DNA from: Kryptolebias marmoratus
Taxonomy: Eukaryota > Chordata > Actinopteri > Cyprinodontiformes > Rivulidae
Direction of reading: 5' to 3'
Assembly: GCF_001649575.2 (NCBI RefSeq)
Contig: NC_051433.1
Span: 10,852,108-10,916,107, forward strand
Length of the DNA stretch: 64,000 bases
The notes beneath the pieces are model-generated. The model had not been told where the DNA came from. It worked only from the letters and a program-made list of their open reading frames with translations, and did no database searches. This document shows positions 37,441 through 49,400 of this stretch, piece by piece. Numbering within the stretch: position 1 is the stretch's first letter; the number at the start of each line of letters is the position of its first letter. The translations under genes were made by a program, and so were the position numbers.

Positions 37441-38700
37441 TGAATGCTAGGCCTTTAATTCTGTTCAGCATTTGTTTTAAGCGGTGCAGTATCTGCAGTA
37501 ATAGAGTAAAACAACTCTGCATAAACTGCTAATATTCTCATCAGGCTATTGCTTACCATAACCATGAATGTATAACTTTTGTTTATGCATAAACAAACAA
37601 GTTATTCTGTAAAGTTCCATACCCCTGCGAACCATATATTCCTACATCATCATATTTATCATCATCTTACACAAAGTCAGTGGTAATTTTTCATCTTTTA
37701 GTCGATTTAAAAGTCACTATTTGTTCCATTCTTTATGTAAAGAAAATATAGTGTTTGTGCCTCTGGGTGCGTGAGGACTGAACACAATTTAGTTTTTATA
37801 TAATTTTTTAAATCACGGTTTTATCTCCATTACTCCTGCAGTCATAGCAGCTGTTCTGCCGTCGCTTTTGTCTGTCTGTACCTCTGTAAAACGATAACTG
37901 ACAGAGCAGACAGGCATGGGAAGCTGCATTTATCTTGGCTGCCAATTTGAGGTGCACTTTTATCTGTTCAAAATTCATGTCCTCTTGCTCTTTCTTGAAG
38001 CTCCATTCTTTCCTCTGTTGTTAGAAAATATTACACTTACTGTTGCTGCTTGTTCCAGAGCGACTATGACAGCTCTGATGACTGGACATAAATGACAGAA
38101 TCTTCCTCTCTCTCTTTACTGAACAAAGAATTTCATTCAACCTTATTTAAAGTGGTGTCATTTCTTTTGGAGGGGCTTTTAGATTCTGGGGGTTTCCCTC
38201 CCCTCTTTAACCGCAGCAGGAGACTCAGCGAGTCTCTCTGTCCAGGAATGTGCTCCCAAACCCTGAAATATTCCACTGTTTCATCCCTGCTAGCCCTCTT
38301 TATTTCCAAATACGCACATCAGAGTTCCTTTTAAGAACTTTGTGCATTTTCGTCCATGTTTCTTTTTTTTTGTGAAGGGATCAAAGCCACCAACCCTGTA
38401 TATTTTACTGAGTCAAGACAAGTGCGCTGTAGATATGGTTTCAGGTATTAAATGCATGTGTATGTGTGTAGTGTGCAGCGGCTAAAACAAGCTCTATTAC
38501 TTTCCCTTCATGAGGTTAATGTGAGCCACAGGGCTGCAGAACATCCACTGCTTTATCAAGGATTGCACCGATGGAGACAAGCTAAAATGTGTATAATTTA
38601 CTGTCCACAGAGAGCTCCCGAAGCAAAACGAACAAAAAAATAGGAGATGAGTAAAGATAAGGGGATGAATGTTAGAGGCTACGGGAAAAAAAGATTGCTT

Positions 38701-38739
38701 GAAAGGAGGAGAGGAGAAGAGAGGAAAGGAGAGGAGGAG
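38701..38739. repeat. Polypurine tract
   Basis: 39 consecutive G/A bases of the type 'gaggagaagagaggaaagga'. Such tracts can adopt triplex structures; no function is implied. Confidence 0.9.
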
Positions 38740-39445
38740 TTTCAGACCTGCCTCCATTATTAGATCCTGTGCGCTGCTGAATTGATTTTAGAGGTCAGTC
38801 TATAAAGCACACTGCCTCAGCGCTGTGCTAACAGTGGCATCATTATGGTGTTATTAGTGAAGAGGCAAGGACTGTCAGGACTGTGGGAGTGTTTTACAGA
38901 TGTGTGAACCGCGGCTGCTGTGAAAACGGAGAAAAAAGCAGAACACTTGTGTCACTCTTCTGTCAGACTGTTGCCGAGGCAGGGATCCATAACGGCGACA
39001 AATCCTTTTGTGTCCAGAGTAAAAATACTGTGCCTAAAAAATACAGTCGCGTAACTTCATAAATATATGTGTAGAAGTAGGTGTAAAATTGATCTTAAAG
39101 TCATACAAATGAAAACAAATTTTATCAGAGACGGTGAAGAAAAGGGTTGAGTACTTTACAGGAAGAAAACGTACATTTCTTCTGAGGGCTTACTGCATGT
39201 AAGAGAATTACAAGTGAGACTGACCAAAAACAAACAAAATAAAGAGTTATTCTATGTCACAGAAAACTCTGAAATACTTAAAATACTTTAGGCTTTTTAA
39301 CCTTTACTCTCAGTGTCACTTTTCAGCATATTGGGAAAGGCCTGCTCATTAGATAAATCTGAAACGAAGACTGGGCAGCTGTTGTTCACCGTGCCATTTT
39401 TACCAGCTGGCTGATGACACGCTGGGTGTTTCAGAAGGAGATTTC

Positions 39446-39850
39446 AAAGGAATAGTTTGGATATTTTAAAGTGGAGTTCTGCAGGAAGATTAGGAACAAA
39501 TATCTTACCTGCTGTGGATAGCTCTTTGAAGAAGTTTGAAGTAGTAAAGTTTAATTCTGACCTGATTGGAGAGAAAATAAAGACCAAACTGGATTTCTGT
39601 TGTTTAAAAAAAACTCGTCTCTAAAAAAAATGTTCATGGATGTTTATGGAAACCTTGTATTATAAACATTTACATTGTCATGAATTTGACATAAGTCTTG
39701 GTTTGTTTTTTGATAACTTATTTTCTGCCTTGTGGATTATTTTTATCTCCTTTTAGTCGTCCCTCTCCTAGTATGCGTACTTCCTGCTCTCTTTAATTGT
39801 TCATAACCTTTCCACAGAGCCACACTTCAAAATGTTTGAACTATTCCTTT
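39446..39850. mobile_element. MITE-like element with imperfect terminal inverted repeats
   Basis: The left end 'aaaggaatagtttggatatt' and the reverse complement of the right end 'aaaggaatagttcaaacatt' pair over about 28 bp. The first 12 bases are identical, 23 of 28 match overall, and all five differences are transitions, as expected of an old copy. The element is 405 bp with no coding capacity. I could not define a clean target-site duplication, so the superfamily is open. Confidence 0.72.
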
Positions 39851-39889
39851 AAAGGCCAGCCGCATGAAGTTGGTGGAGGGCTTTTTCTG

Positions 39890-40050
39890 AGCGAGAACCC
39901 AAATGCAAAACACAAGAGGCAAAAGAGAGACCAATAAATAATTTCATCCAATTTATGCAGAAACCAGAAGGCACTTTTCAGAACACGACAGGCAGAAGAG
40001 GTGAATCCAAACACGACTACACGGTGGAACAGAAACAGACGAACTATAGA
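39890..40050 (-). repeat. Possible retroelement fragment
   Basis: The sequence 'gcgagaacccaaatgcaaaa' followed by A-rich sequence and 'gaacacgacaggcagaagag' resembles the reverse complement of retroelement ends common in fish. The assignment is from memory and weak. Confidence 0.3.
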
Positions 40051-42403
40051 GTAAACACTTCAAAATAGACTTATAGTGACGAGTATAAGAAGTGTACAAT
40101 AAAAGAATGCTAGTTAACACCTCAACTAGTTAGCACTGATTTGTAAACTAGTATAATACAAGAAAATGTGATTTATTAAGTTCTGAGATAAAAAAAATCA
40201 AAGTAAAACAATATAAATATATAATTTGTTTGCTGTTAATTCCTGTTGTCAGAGTTAACTTCTTCTTGGTTACGTGTGAAACTTTCTCCTCACAAAATTC
40301 CCCTTCATAGAGAAAAATCCATCCCTGTATGAAAGATGTAAACATATTAAAGCGCTTTCAGTGGTTTACCGCTCCTTGATTCTCCTTGATGCTCCTAGTT
40401 GCGTGAGATAAATGAAACAGGTTAGAATTTACCTGTGTCAAATAAGATTCATGACCACATAACATTTTTCTATTATGCTGACTTGGCTGCTCAGTCTGGA
40501 TTCAATTAAAGGTCCTGATGTTCACCGTAGAGCTCAAGTGACTATTAATCCTTTTAATCGATTCAACTTTTTTCCTTATTAGTCATGTTCTGACCTTTCA
40601 ACATGTGAACACACTGCTCAGCTGGGATTTAAATGGTCTTTTCTCACACTGAGCTGCCTTTATAAATAAATGAAAAGTTTAAATGAGTACCTGGAGCTGA
40701 AGACGTGTACAGTAATTATTAAAGCTGGTTTCGCTTTAATAGGCTTAAAGCAGAAGGTAACGCCGAGTCTGACTCTTCCTTTGAAATGGAAATAACCGTG
40801 AGGTGCGACTGTGAAAGTAAAATGTTTTGTTTCTTTTCCCACTCCTGCTGCTTTAAGCTATTGTGGTGGGGGGAAAAAAAACTCTCCTTCCCTGTTTCCC
40901 TACAGCACTGTTGTCAAAGGGGAATTCCAGCCATCTGAAAGCTGAATCAAAATGTACTCTGAAATGATTTCTCACTCCTGAGAGGTTTGTGTTTACATGC
41001 TTGGTTGCAAGTTTTGCAAGAGAGAATGTGGGAATTTGGGTCAATCCAGATGTCATCCATCTCCCACAGATAAACTGTTTGGACAGCTTAAGAAGTTCAT
41101 ACAAGCAAACACTCCGAGTTCATCTCTTTCTGTTTTGTTTCATTGTTCCGCGTGCTAACGACAAGGTCTAACATTGTTCTGCAAGTCTTTTGTCAGAGCT
41201 TGTTAACTCATGCAAATCTTGATGCGTCTGCTTTGGTTTCCTTTAATACTTTGGCTCATTTCTGCCCTTCTAACAAGATTATAAACATGCTTCTTCTTCA
41301 TATTATTTTTTTATTGTTTTTTTTTTACACTGATTTCGATGCTTAAAAACACATTTTTAATAATTCACAGGCACAGAAACTGTTCTCTGCGGGCCTGCTG
41401 ATGTGAAAACATTTTTGGCTGTTGCCCCTTTTTTTTCTTTCTGGGAGAGACAAAAGCAAAACAAACAGATAACAAAGACAAGACAGAGTCACAAAGACTA
41501 TGAAACGGATAATGCGATTTAAAAAAATTAGAGACTTTAAGCGAGCTGAAGAGCAGCAGAGCGTTGTGAGAGGCAGGTAATGAGTGTGTGCTCATACACC
41601 TCCAGACCTTAATTGGTTTGAATGAGCAGGCAGGAGAGGCTCCTCCATCAGGTCGTGGATGACTGTAAGGTGACAGGCCATGCAGAGAAAACTAATTGGT
41701 TCTTTCCTCCAGACATGAATCCTGCCTGTCCTTGTGTAGCTGGCAGAAACATTGCCTCTGCTGTTTACTGTCTGACAAACATAAACCTCAGATGTTTAGA
41801 TCTTTGTCTCGTTAAGTGAAAATTCAACCTTCAGAAAAAGAACATGACCAGTCTTTACACTCTGTGTCATGTTATTTTTCTTAATGATTCAGGACCTAAT
41901 TCTACAGGACTGACAATAATGTAGTTGTTGTATTACTCAGAGAAGAACAACACTATATGTAATATGTCCATTCATGTCATAAAAAGTGAATAGTTGACTT
42001 AAAATGCACACACAAGCGAGAGGCAGGAGGAAGCTTTAAAGAAACCTTTAATTACAAAAAGTCCAAATGTTCGGTGAGCAAAGCAGAGAAGGCAGGAAAT
42101 ACAAGGAAATCAGGAGGATCCAACAATGAACTGAGGAAAAACCAGTGACAGATGACAGTCAAGTGTGAGTGGAGCCAAACACAATGACAACTGAGAAGGT
42201 CAGTTAGCTGACGACAACAAAACCAAGAACATGTTTTAATAAAATAACCCAAACTCATAACATAAAAGACAACTCCAAACTGTAATATGAGCCAAGTTAA
42301 AACCAAACACGTAACACTGAGTCTATGTGTGCAGGTTGAACTGAAACACAGTTTTTGAGACTCCTAAACATTGTTTCTGTGAGGATGCATGCCTAAAACA
42401 CTA

Positions 42404-42406
<3 letters not shown>

Positions 42407-42453
<47 letters not shown>
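42407..42453. repeat. (AT)n microsatellite
   Basis: About 23 AT units, the second perfect AT run in the window. Confidence 0.96.
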
Positions 42454-42457
<4 letters not shown>

Positions 42458-43169
42458 TTTGCGTATGCACAGAACCTGTTCCCATGTGGACAGTTCCTGA
42501 ATCCAGCAGCTGTCTGGTTGCAGGGCCCACCTGATGTCAGTGAGCCTGACTCAGAGGTGTAACAGCGGTGGGTTGACTTCAGCTTCCTGAGATTGAAAGA
42601 AGGCGTCTCAGACCCAGCTTGAAGTTTTTAATGGAAGCATTTAAATTTTATAAAATCTGTAAACTTTTATTTTAAATTCACTTTTACTTTTTCTTTTGGT
42701 TCTTTTAGATGTAATAAAAAGGCTTTTCTGAAGAAGAACTTAATTATTTCCAAGAAAAGGCTGAGTTTTTGCAATGAGTCCAACTCAGTTTTTACTTTTT
42801 ACTGTTTATTTATTATTATTTTAAACAGTAAAATCAGCTTAGACCAATGGACTATCACTGTTTTTGTTGTCATTTTTATACAGGGAATTTATAAAGGTTT
42901 GTTCATATAACCTTTGACCCCAATTTCATTCAATGGAATTTTTTGAAAATGTATTTAAAGATTTGTTGAAAATGAACCTAACTTCCCTGCTTCACTGTCT
43001 TGTTTTGTATTGTATTAGTGCTGATTCCAGAGTATAAATTGAGGACATGAGCTGAACTGTCAGCAGTAATTTGACTGCTAAAAGCAGTTTAAGTATTGTG
43101 CATGAACATTGAAAGGTTTGAGCAAAAGACATTTTCTTTGTGCCTTAAAAATGAAGCCTTGAAACGTCA

Positions 43170-43198
43170 ACAAAGCTGGTCATTCCGACCAGCTTTGT
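43170..43198. repeat. Perfect inverted repeat (12 bp stem, 5 nt loop)
   Basis: ACAAAGCTGGTC, loop attcc, GACCAGCTTTGT. The stem is G+C-balanced and perfect, unlike the surrounding AT-rich DNA. A transcribed copy would form a compact hairpin, but it is too short for a typical microRNA precursor. Confidence 0.95.
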
Positions 43199-46044
43199 GT
43201 GAAATACAGCAAAATAAAATCTCCTTTTTCTCGGCAAAAAGAACATTGCAAAAAGAGAAGAATGAAAAGACAGCGTAAAAACAATAAAGTGCAAGCAATA
43301 TTTGAGTTAAAAATAAAAAATGGGCCAAAACAATGAAAACAATGGGTAAAAAATTACATCAGATAGTCATAACATAAAACAAATCTTTGAAAAACCTATA
43401 AAAACAAACAAAAGAGATTGAATTTCTCCAACAATGGTGTGTGGAACTGCATTTGTCTCATAATTATTTGTCCTCTGTGTATTAGAGGAAATAGTGGCAG
43501 TGTTGCTGCTTCAGTGTATACAGTAAAATGTTCTGAGTTGAATCCTCTCGTACTGCTCATATCAAAGGATTAAACCAAGATTGTCTGTGGCCTTCCTTAT
43601 ATCGCTCTGTTGCAATCAGGTATTAGCTTTCTCGTAATGTTAGAACAGCTGTCTGTGTGCACAGCTGGAAGATGAAAGTCCAGCTTAGGCGTGATTGTAA
43701 GCCAGTAAAGAGTGACTGTCTTAGAGCTGAACATGATTGTCCCATCTGCCATCCGTCTGATGGAGCAGGGGGCTGTAGGTGCTTAGACCAGCAGGGGGTG
43801 GGCAAGACCAGTCCAGAGTTTGCTTTAATATAGAAACACATAAATGAGAGGCTGAAGAGAGGGGAGGGTGTGGACGGGTCGGCATCTGTATCCCATCCAT
43901 CATCTGCAATCCTCACATCATTACCGTAAACTGATGCTGCAGGAACAGCGAGGAGGTTTGGAGGCGAAGCGAAGACGCACAGCAGGAGCGGGGCAGGAAA
44001 CAACTCTGACGTTCATGTTTGGGACTGAGAAGATTCTGCGTCCCAGCTGCATACCATGGGAGCTGCATGGAGCTCAGACAAACGGAGGAGCAGAAGCAAT
44101 GCATTACATTTTACACCAGGGTCATAAACAGTAATGCTCAACATTCACCAGCTGCCTTCCACCTCTGACCTCTGTGAGTCATACAACCGCTCTGCAGTAA
44201 CTTGTGATTTATGCAGTTGTGTTTCTTCAGCCTTGTAGTGTGATATAAGCAGATATGAGCATACCACACTATCATTTAACCTTGTCAGCAATATGTGAAG
44301 ATCTGATACAGAAGGCCTTCCCTCTTTTGAAAAGGACGATGGCTGTATGTTTGACATGGGGATATGCTTATAAAAAGATGATTTTAAAACAAATAATTCT
44401 GTGTGGAGAGGAAAAAATACTTGTTTTAGAGGCAGAGGTTTTACTCTTTCTACTTTCTTGTTTCTGTGCATCAGCTTCTAGTTGATAAAATCCAGAAAAC
44501 TGTATTTAAACCACTTGTTAATTTGACTTTTTCTGCTCTTGCTCTGCATTTCTTATGAGCTAGGAGGTTTTGTCATTTACCGACAGTCTTTTCATTAGCT
44601 CGTGCCTCGCTGATCCAAAATCAATCAGCTGCTCTGACATTTCTACATCAGGATTAGGTGCACAGATCATTATTTCAGAGCACCGTGATGTTGGGATTAA
44701 GAGCCATATTTATCTTTTGGTAAATTGTTAATTCATGTTAGCTGAAGAAGCTATTATAGCTGTGCACAATACGCAGAGGGCAGTTTAAAAAATGAGCTGC
44801 AGCACAACAAATGATTTAGAACATAAGAGACTTTTTCAATCCCACTGAACTGTGGAGTCACATTACTCTTTTTGTAGAAAGATGTACTGTCATAGCTTTT
44901 ATTCTATAGCTCTGAAGTCATGTGGTTGTATATTTATGAACAGGCAAAACTATTTAAGTTTTCACAAACATTTCTTTGAAGAAAACAACAAATTTTGCAA
45001 TGATAGCAGTTGCAATAAGACCGTTTTTGTGCTTACAACACTCTTCGTGTGCTGGTTGTAGATTTTTCTAGGAAAATATGTATTTCTAGCATTCAGTTTG
45101 TGTGTAAAATTATGGAAATCCTTTTCTATTCTGATATTGTGCTCATTGAAATGCAGTTTCAACAATTTTTTTGATATATTGTGCAGGCCTAATTATAATT
45201 TTATTTAAAAAAAATTCTATTGGTTCTTGTTTGTCTCCTGAAAAGATTTAAATTAAACATTTTTTGACAATGTTGTACTTCTTGAGTAAAAAAACCTTCC
45301 TAAAGTTAATCGTGAACTTTATATTAACTTTTTTTTTAATTATTTTTTGTCGTACAAAACTGATAGAATGGATGCAAATGAAGATGGGTTTTTTATTGAA
45401 GGTGCACAGTTTTAGTTGAAGTCAGAATATTGTTGTTGGACACTTTTAAAGGTTTCAGTTTTTCAATCACAGTTTGAGCTAAGTGTGTTTGTGTCAATTA
45501 TAAATTGTGTTTGGTGATTCTCTCTGAGCAAGACTTTAAAATGTTTAAGCTCTGAATATTCAACTTCAACTGTTTCCTTCTTTTTTTCTTGCTAATAACA
45601 TTATCTGTGCAGAGCAATAACCTTTTTTTAACCAAAACTTGCTGGCTCCTTTGTTTCTTAGCAACTCTGGTGGCTCAGAATGCCAAAGAGCTTCTAAGCG
45701 TGTTCAGCTCTTTGCAGTTCCTTGTTTTGACACTAGCAGTGTGCAAAGTGGGACCATTAACTGCAGCGTCAGGGAAAACAACATCTACAGGAGTTATACT
45801 ACAATTAAAGTTGTCATAATGGAGCTTAATAATACAAAATTTAAAGAAATGCATTGTATTACTACTTCAACTGACAGAAGAGTAACAAAGCTGTAAAAAA
45901 TAATTATGTGTTAATACAATAACTTAGTTTAGGAGTTTTAAGGTAGTCTGTCAGGTTGTTTTTAGTCTCTAATTGTTAGGACTTCTGCTGAAGTTTTTAT
46001 GTTTCTGTGATTTGAATAGTTTTGTAGCTTTGTTTTTAGATCAT

Positions 46045-46410
46045 CTGATTCCGTCCATCCATTTTCTTCACCTGCTTTTCCATGCAGGGTGGCGGGGGAG
46101 CTGGAGCCTATCTCCAGTCGTTGTGTGAGAGGCGGGGGACACTCTAGACAGGTCCCGTTCATCACGGGGACATATAGAGAAAAACGAGACAAACAACCAT
46201 TCACACTCTCACTCACACATAGGGACAACTTCAGAGTCACCAATTAACCTAACATGCATGTTTTTGGTCTGTGGGAGGAAACCGGAGTATCCAGAGTAAA
46301 CCCACGTGAGCACAGGGAGAACATGGAAAAACTCCACACAGAAAAGCTGGGAGGCGATCCTGCGAGCTTCTTCCTGCCAGACAACAGCTCTAACCTCTGC
46401 ATACCGTTCC
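46045..46410 (-). mobile_element. SINE-like element, tRNA-head family (longest copy)
   Basis: Reverse copy with the most complete body. From its 3' end it has 'tccatccattttcttcacct', 'ctggagcctatctccagtcg', 'cattcacactctcactcaca', 'caattaacctaacatgcatg', 'ctgtgggaggaaaccggagt' and 'cagggagaacatggaaaaac', then 'ggcgatcctgcgagcttctt' and the degraded tRNA-like head. Sequences of this kind are very common in fish. Confidence 0.88.
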
Positions 46411-49400
46411 ATCAAATATTCTGTTTCATTGGTTATGATTAAAAAACACAGACGACATGGAAAAAAAACTGTTTGTTCAGTGTTTTGAGTCCAAAACCTC
46501 AAATAAAACCTTTGTAAGTCAAAATCTTATGAAACATCAACACCTAAGAGAATACACCATTTTGTTGTTTTTACTCGGAGTTCCTCTTTTTGTGTATTTT
46601 GGTGTCATTTTTTTTGTGGTTGCAGTTTGTGTAAATTTTAAAATTCAATCTTGGTGAAGTAAAAGAGAGAAGTTGTTGTAAATAGATCTCTGCTTAGTTC
46701 AAATAAAAGTGAACTGAACTGTGTTATACTAGAAATGAAATTTGTGTAGGACCAGCAGGAAAATTACCTGCAAATGTAATTTATTTTGTTTCTTGTGAGA
46801 CAAAAATGTAGCTTTCTTTTTCGCATTAGATGTAATTCAGCTTCACATAAAAGTCAATGTCTGTGTTGCCTCAAAACCTCAGAAAATTATGTTAAGTTGT
46901 TATCTGTTTTTGTTGAAAGCAGTCTTCATTGGTTCTTTAAGGAGAAATTGGTGCCCAGAAGTGCCTTAGGGGGGTTTGCATGTAGAAAAATGAAGCACAC
47001 TAAGATTGGGATCCATTAATTAATCACACAACAATGTGGAGGAAGAGGAAACTGATGAAGGGCTCCTGAGAATGCAGTGCCCCAAAGAGCCAGAACTGCC
47101 TCAGTGATTTTTCATATTTACTCATTACAGTAAACAGTTCTTGTTTGGTTCATTTTCATTTTTTACCACCTGTTTTCGCCGGTTTTCATGATGTTAGAGT
47201 GTCCCCAGCTTTTTGGCTCCTCGTCACATTCTGCCCTGCAGAGTCCACGCCGATGCATCTCGCAACCCCCTGCTCTTATTACTGCGGCCATCAAAGCTTT
47301 TCCCTTTTTCTGAGGGAAAAGCCTAGATGGATGGTACAAATGGCGACCGGTGACGCAGAGCCACACGGGGGAAGGTGGAGGAGCGACTGTAACAAACTGA
47401 GATGGAATATCTATCACCGGGGGTGTTACAGTACAGAGACAAGAGAGGAATCTTAATAATCATGAGGGGGAGAGGAAAAAAAATCCTTTGAGAGGAAGAA
47501 CCGGATGAGTTGTGGGATTTGGGGCAGTTTTACAACTTGGAGAAGAGGCTGATTGATGAAGGAAGATGCAGAAATGGAGGGCAGCGAGGGATCTGTGGGG
47601 CTTTTGGTCTCTCTGCACAACTGCGACGCTGAAGGCGACGTGCGCAAGGCAGGCCGGGTGAAGAGCGTACGGTGACATCCAGAGGAGAGCCTGAGTCGCT
47701 CTCAGCAGCACAGCTAATGAGGTGGCATCAATCACTCAGTGGACCACTAAGCCAGTGGGCCATTATCTGCACTTTCAATATACAGTATCTCACAGAAGGT
47801 CAGCTTCCCTGATCGGTGGAGGTGGAGCAGCTTACTTGCTTTCGTTGTAATTATCATCACGGCCTGCAGCAGGAGTTTTTTGGCTTTGGACATTATGAGG
47901 ATTTTAAACAAAGCATGTTGTTGAGGTAGAAAACACAGTCAAATACAACATAGGTAATGATAAAAAGAGAAAATTATGCCATATTTCTCTTATTTTATAG
48001 AGAACACGGAAATTCTGTTCATAATTCCCTCTGCAGATAATGGTTGTGTCAGTTTTTGGAGCAAAAATATTCACTAGTTGAGCTTCTGATGATGATGTGC
48101 TTACATTATGTCAGCAGACAAGAATAGTTTTAATGTTTTTTTTATGATTTCTTACCAATGATTCATGTTTTATTTGTAAAAAAAAATTAGCGTTTATGAG
48201 GTCTTGGTGTCTTTGAAGTTATTTTATTAACCAACAAAAATTTTTGTGCTCACTTCAACATGGTTTAATCTGACTGATGATTGACAAGTATCTTATAAAA
48301 AAGATGTGATCAATAAATATTTACACCACAAATTCATTTTCTCTAAAGCCAAGCAAAAGTCAGGTGTACAAATAAAAGATTATAGGTCATGAAAAAACAT
48401 TAAATTAAAAGAACATTGATAGGTTTGTTCTTATGAACAAATTGTTAAATCCCAATATGATACATATTTTAAAAAATTTAAACTAGTCGTACTTTGAGAT
48501 GGACAAATATCATTGGTATCAATGAGAAGCCGACTGTCAGATAAGAGTTTATTCCAAGAGTTTTTCCAATTTAACTCTTGGAATAAAATTAACAAATGAC
48601 ACAATACATACATTTAATTCTGGAGACAATATACACTAAAGCTGTAATTGAGTAATATATTTAGTTGTTGTAATTAGCAGATGGTTTCTATAAACCCCAC
48701 ATTTCATAACCGGGGTTGTGCTGACTTCTGTTTCCCATTTTAGATCTGCCCCCTCAGCTCTGCACTGGAAACAAGGCTCAACACAACACCTGCTGCAGAG
48801 ATTTGTTTTTGCAAATCCACACACATGGTTCACTAAAGTAAAATAATTTCCTGACCTCTGTTTCATATCTCCATCTGCTCTTGGTCTTTAAAAACAAACT
48901 TGACTGTTTTTTTCTTTTTTTTTTTGCAAATTCAAGATTCTCCCCCTGCTGGCCATTACATCAGACATGTTTAAGGACTTTAGCAAAACTTCATTCTTCT
49001 GTAGAAGCAATGTTATTTATGTACTCAATACAAGCATGGAGTTTAAATCATTTCCTTACTACTCATCAGTCACAACAATTCTCCTTATTACAGAGTTCAG
49101 AATGCCTTTAGCAGTGGAAAAACTGCTTTTTTCGTCATTCATTAGTTAACATGCACTCTTATAAGTGAAATACTGTGAAGGTAATAGATGTGGACTTTCA
49201 GTCTCTTCTTGCAAATTACTGATGTTTGATGTCTTTTTGGATCCAATGTAAAAATGGATTTAGCCTTGCCAAAAAGGAGAACATCTGAGCAGACATAATC
49301 TGTGGAAGTTACACATTATCTGCAGATTTGGAGCTCAGCAATAGATGTCTGCAATAAGAGAAAGCCAGATTGTTTGTATAACATGCAGCAAAATGCTGTG

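Larger units (their letters stand above)
33646..39445 (+). other. kazn: Kazrin second intron, third part
   Basis: Intronic DNA with a family A fragment at 37320-37440, a (CAT)n(CTT)n tract at 36571-36596, a T run at about 35418-35434 and a 39-base all-purine tract at 38701-38739. Open frames at 34880-35161 and 35166-35366 show no known domains. No exon is called. Confidence 0.5.
40051..46044 (+). other. kazn: Kazrin second intron, fourth part
   Basis: Intronic. It holds the (AT)n at 42407-42453, a perfect hairpin at 43170-43198 and a G+C-richer block at about 43860-44130 with an 88-codon open frame that I do not recognise. The A-rich stretch near 42020-42310 may be an old retroelement tail. 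No exon or RNA gene could be supported. Confidence 0.5.
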
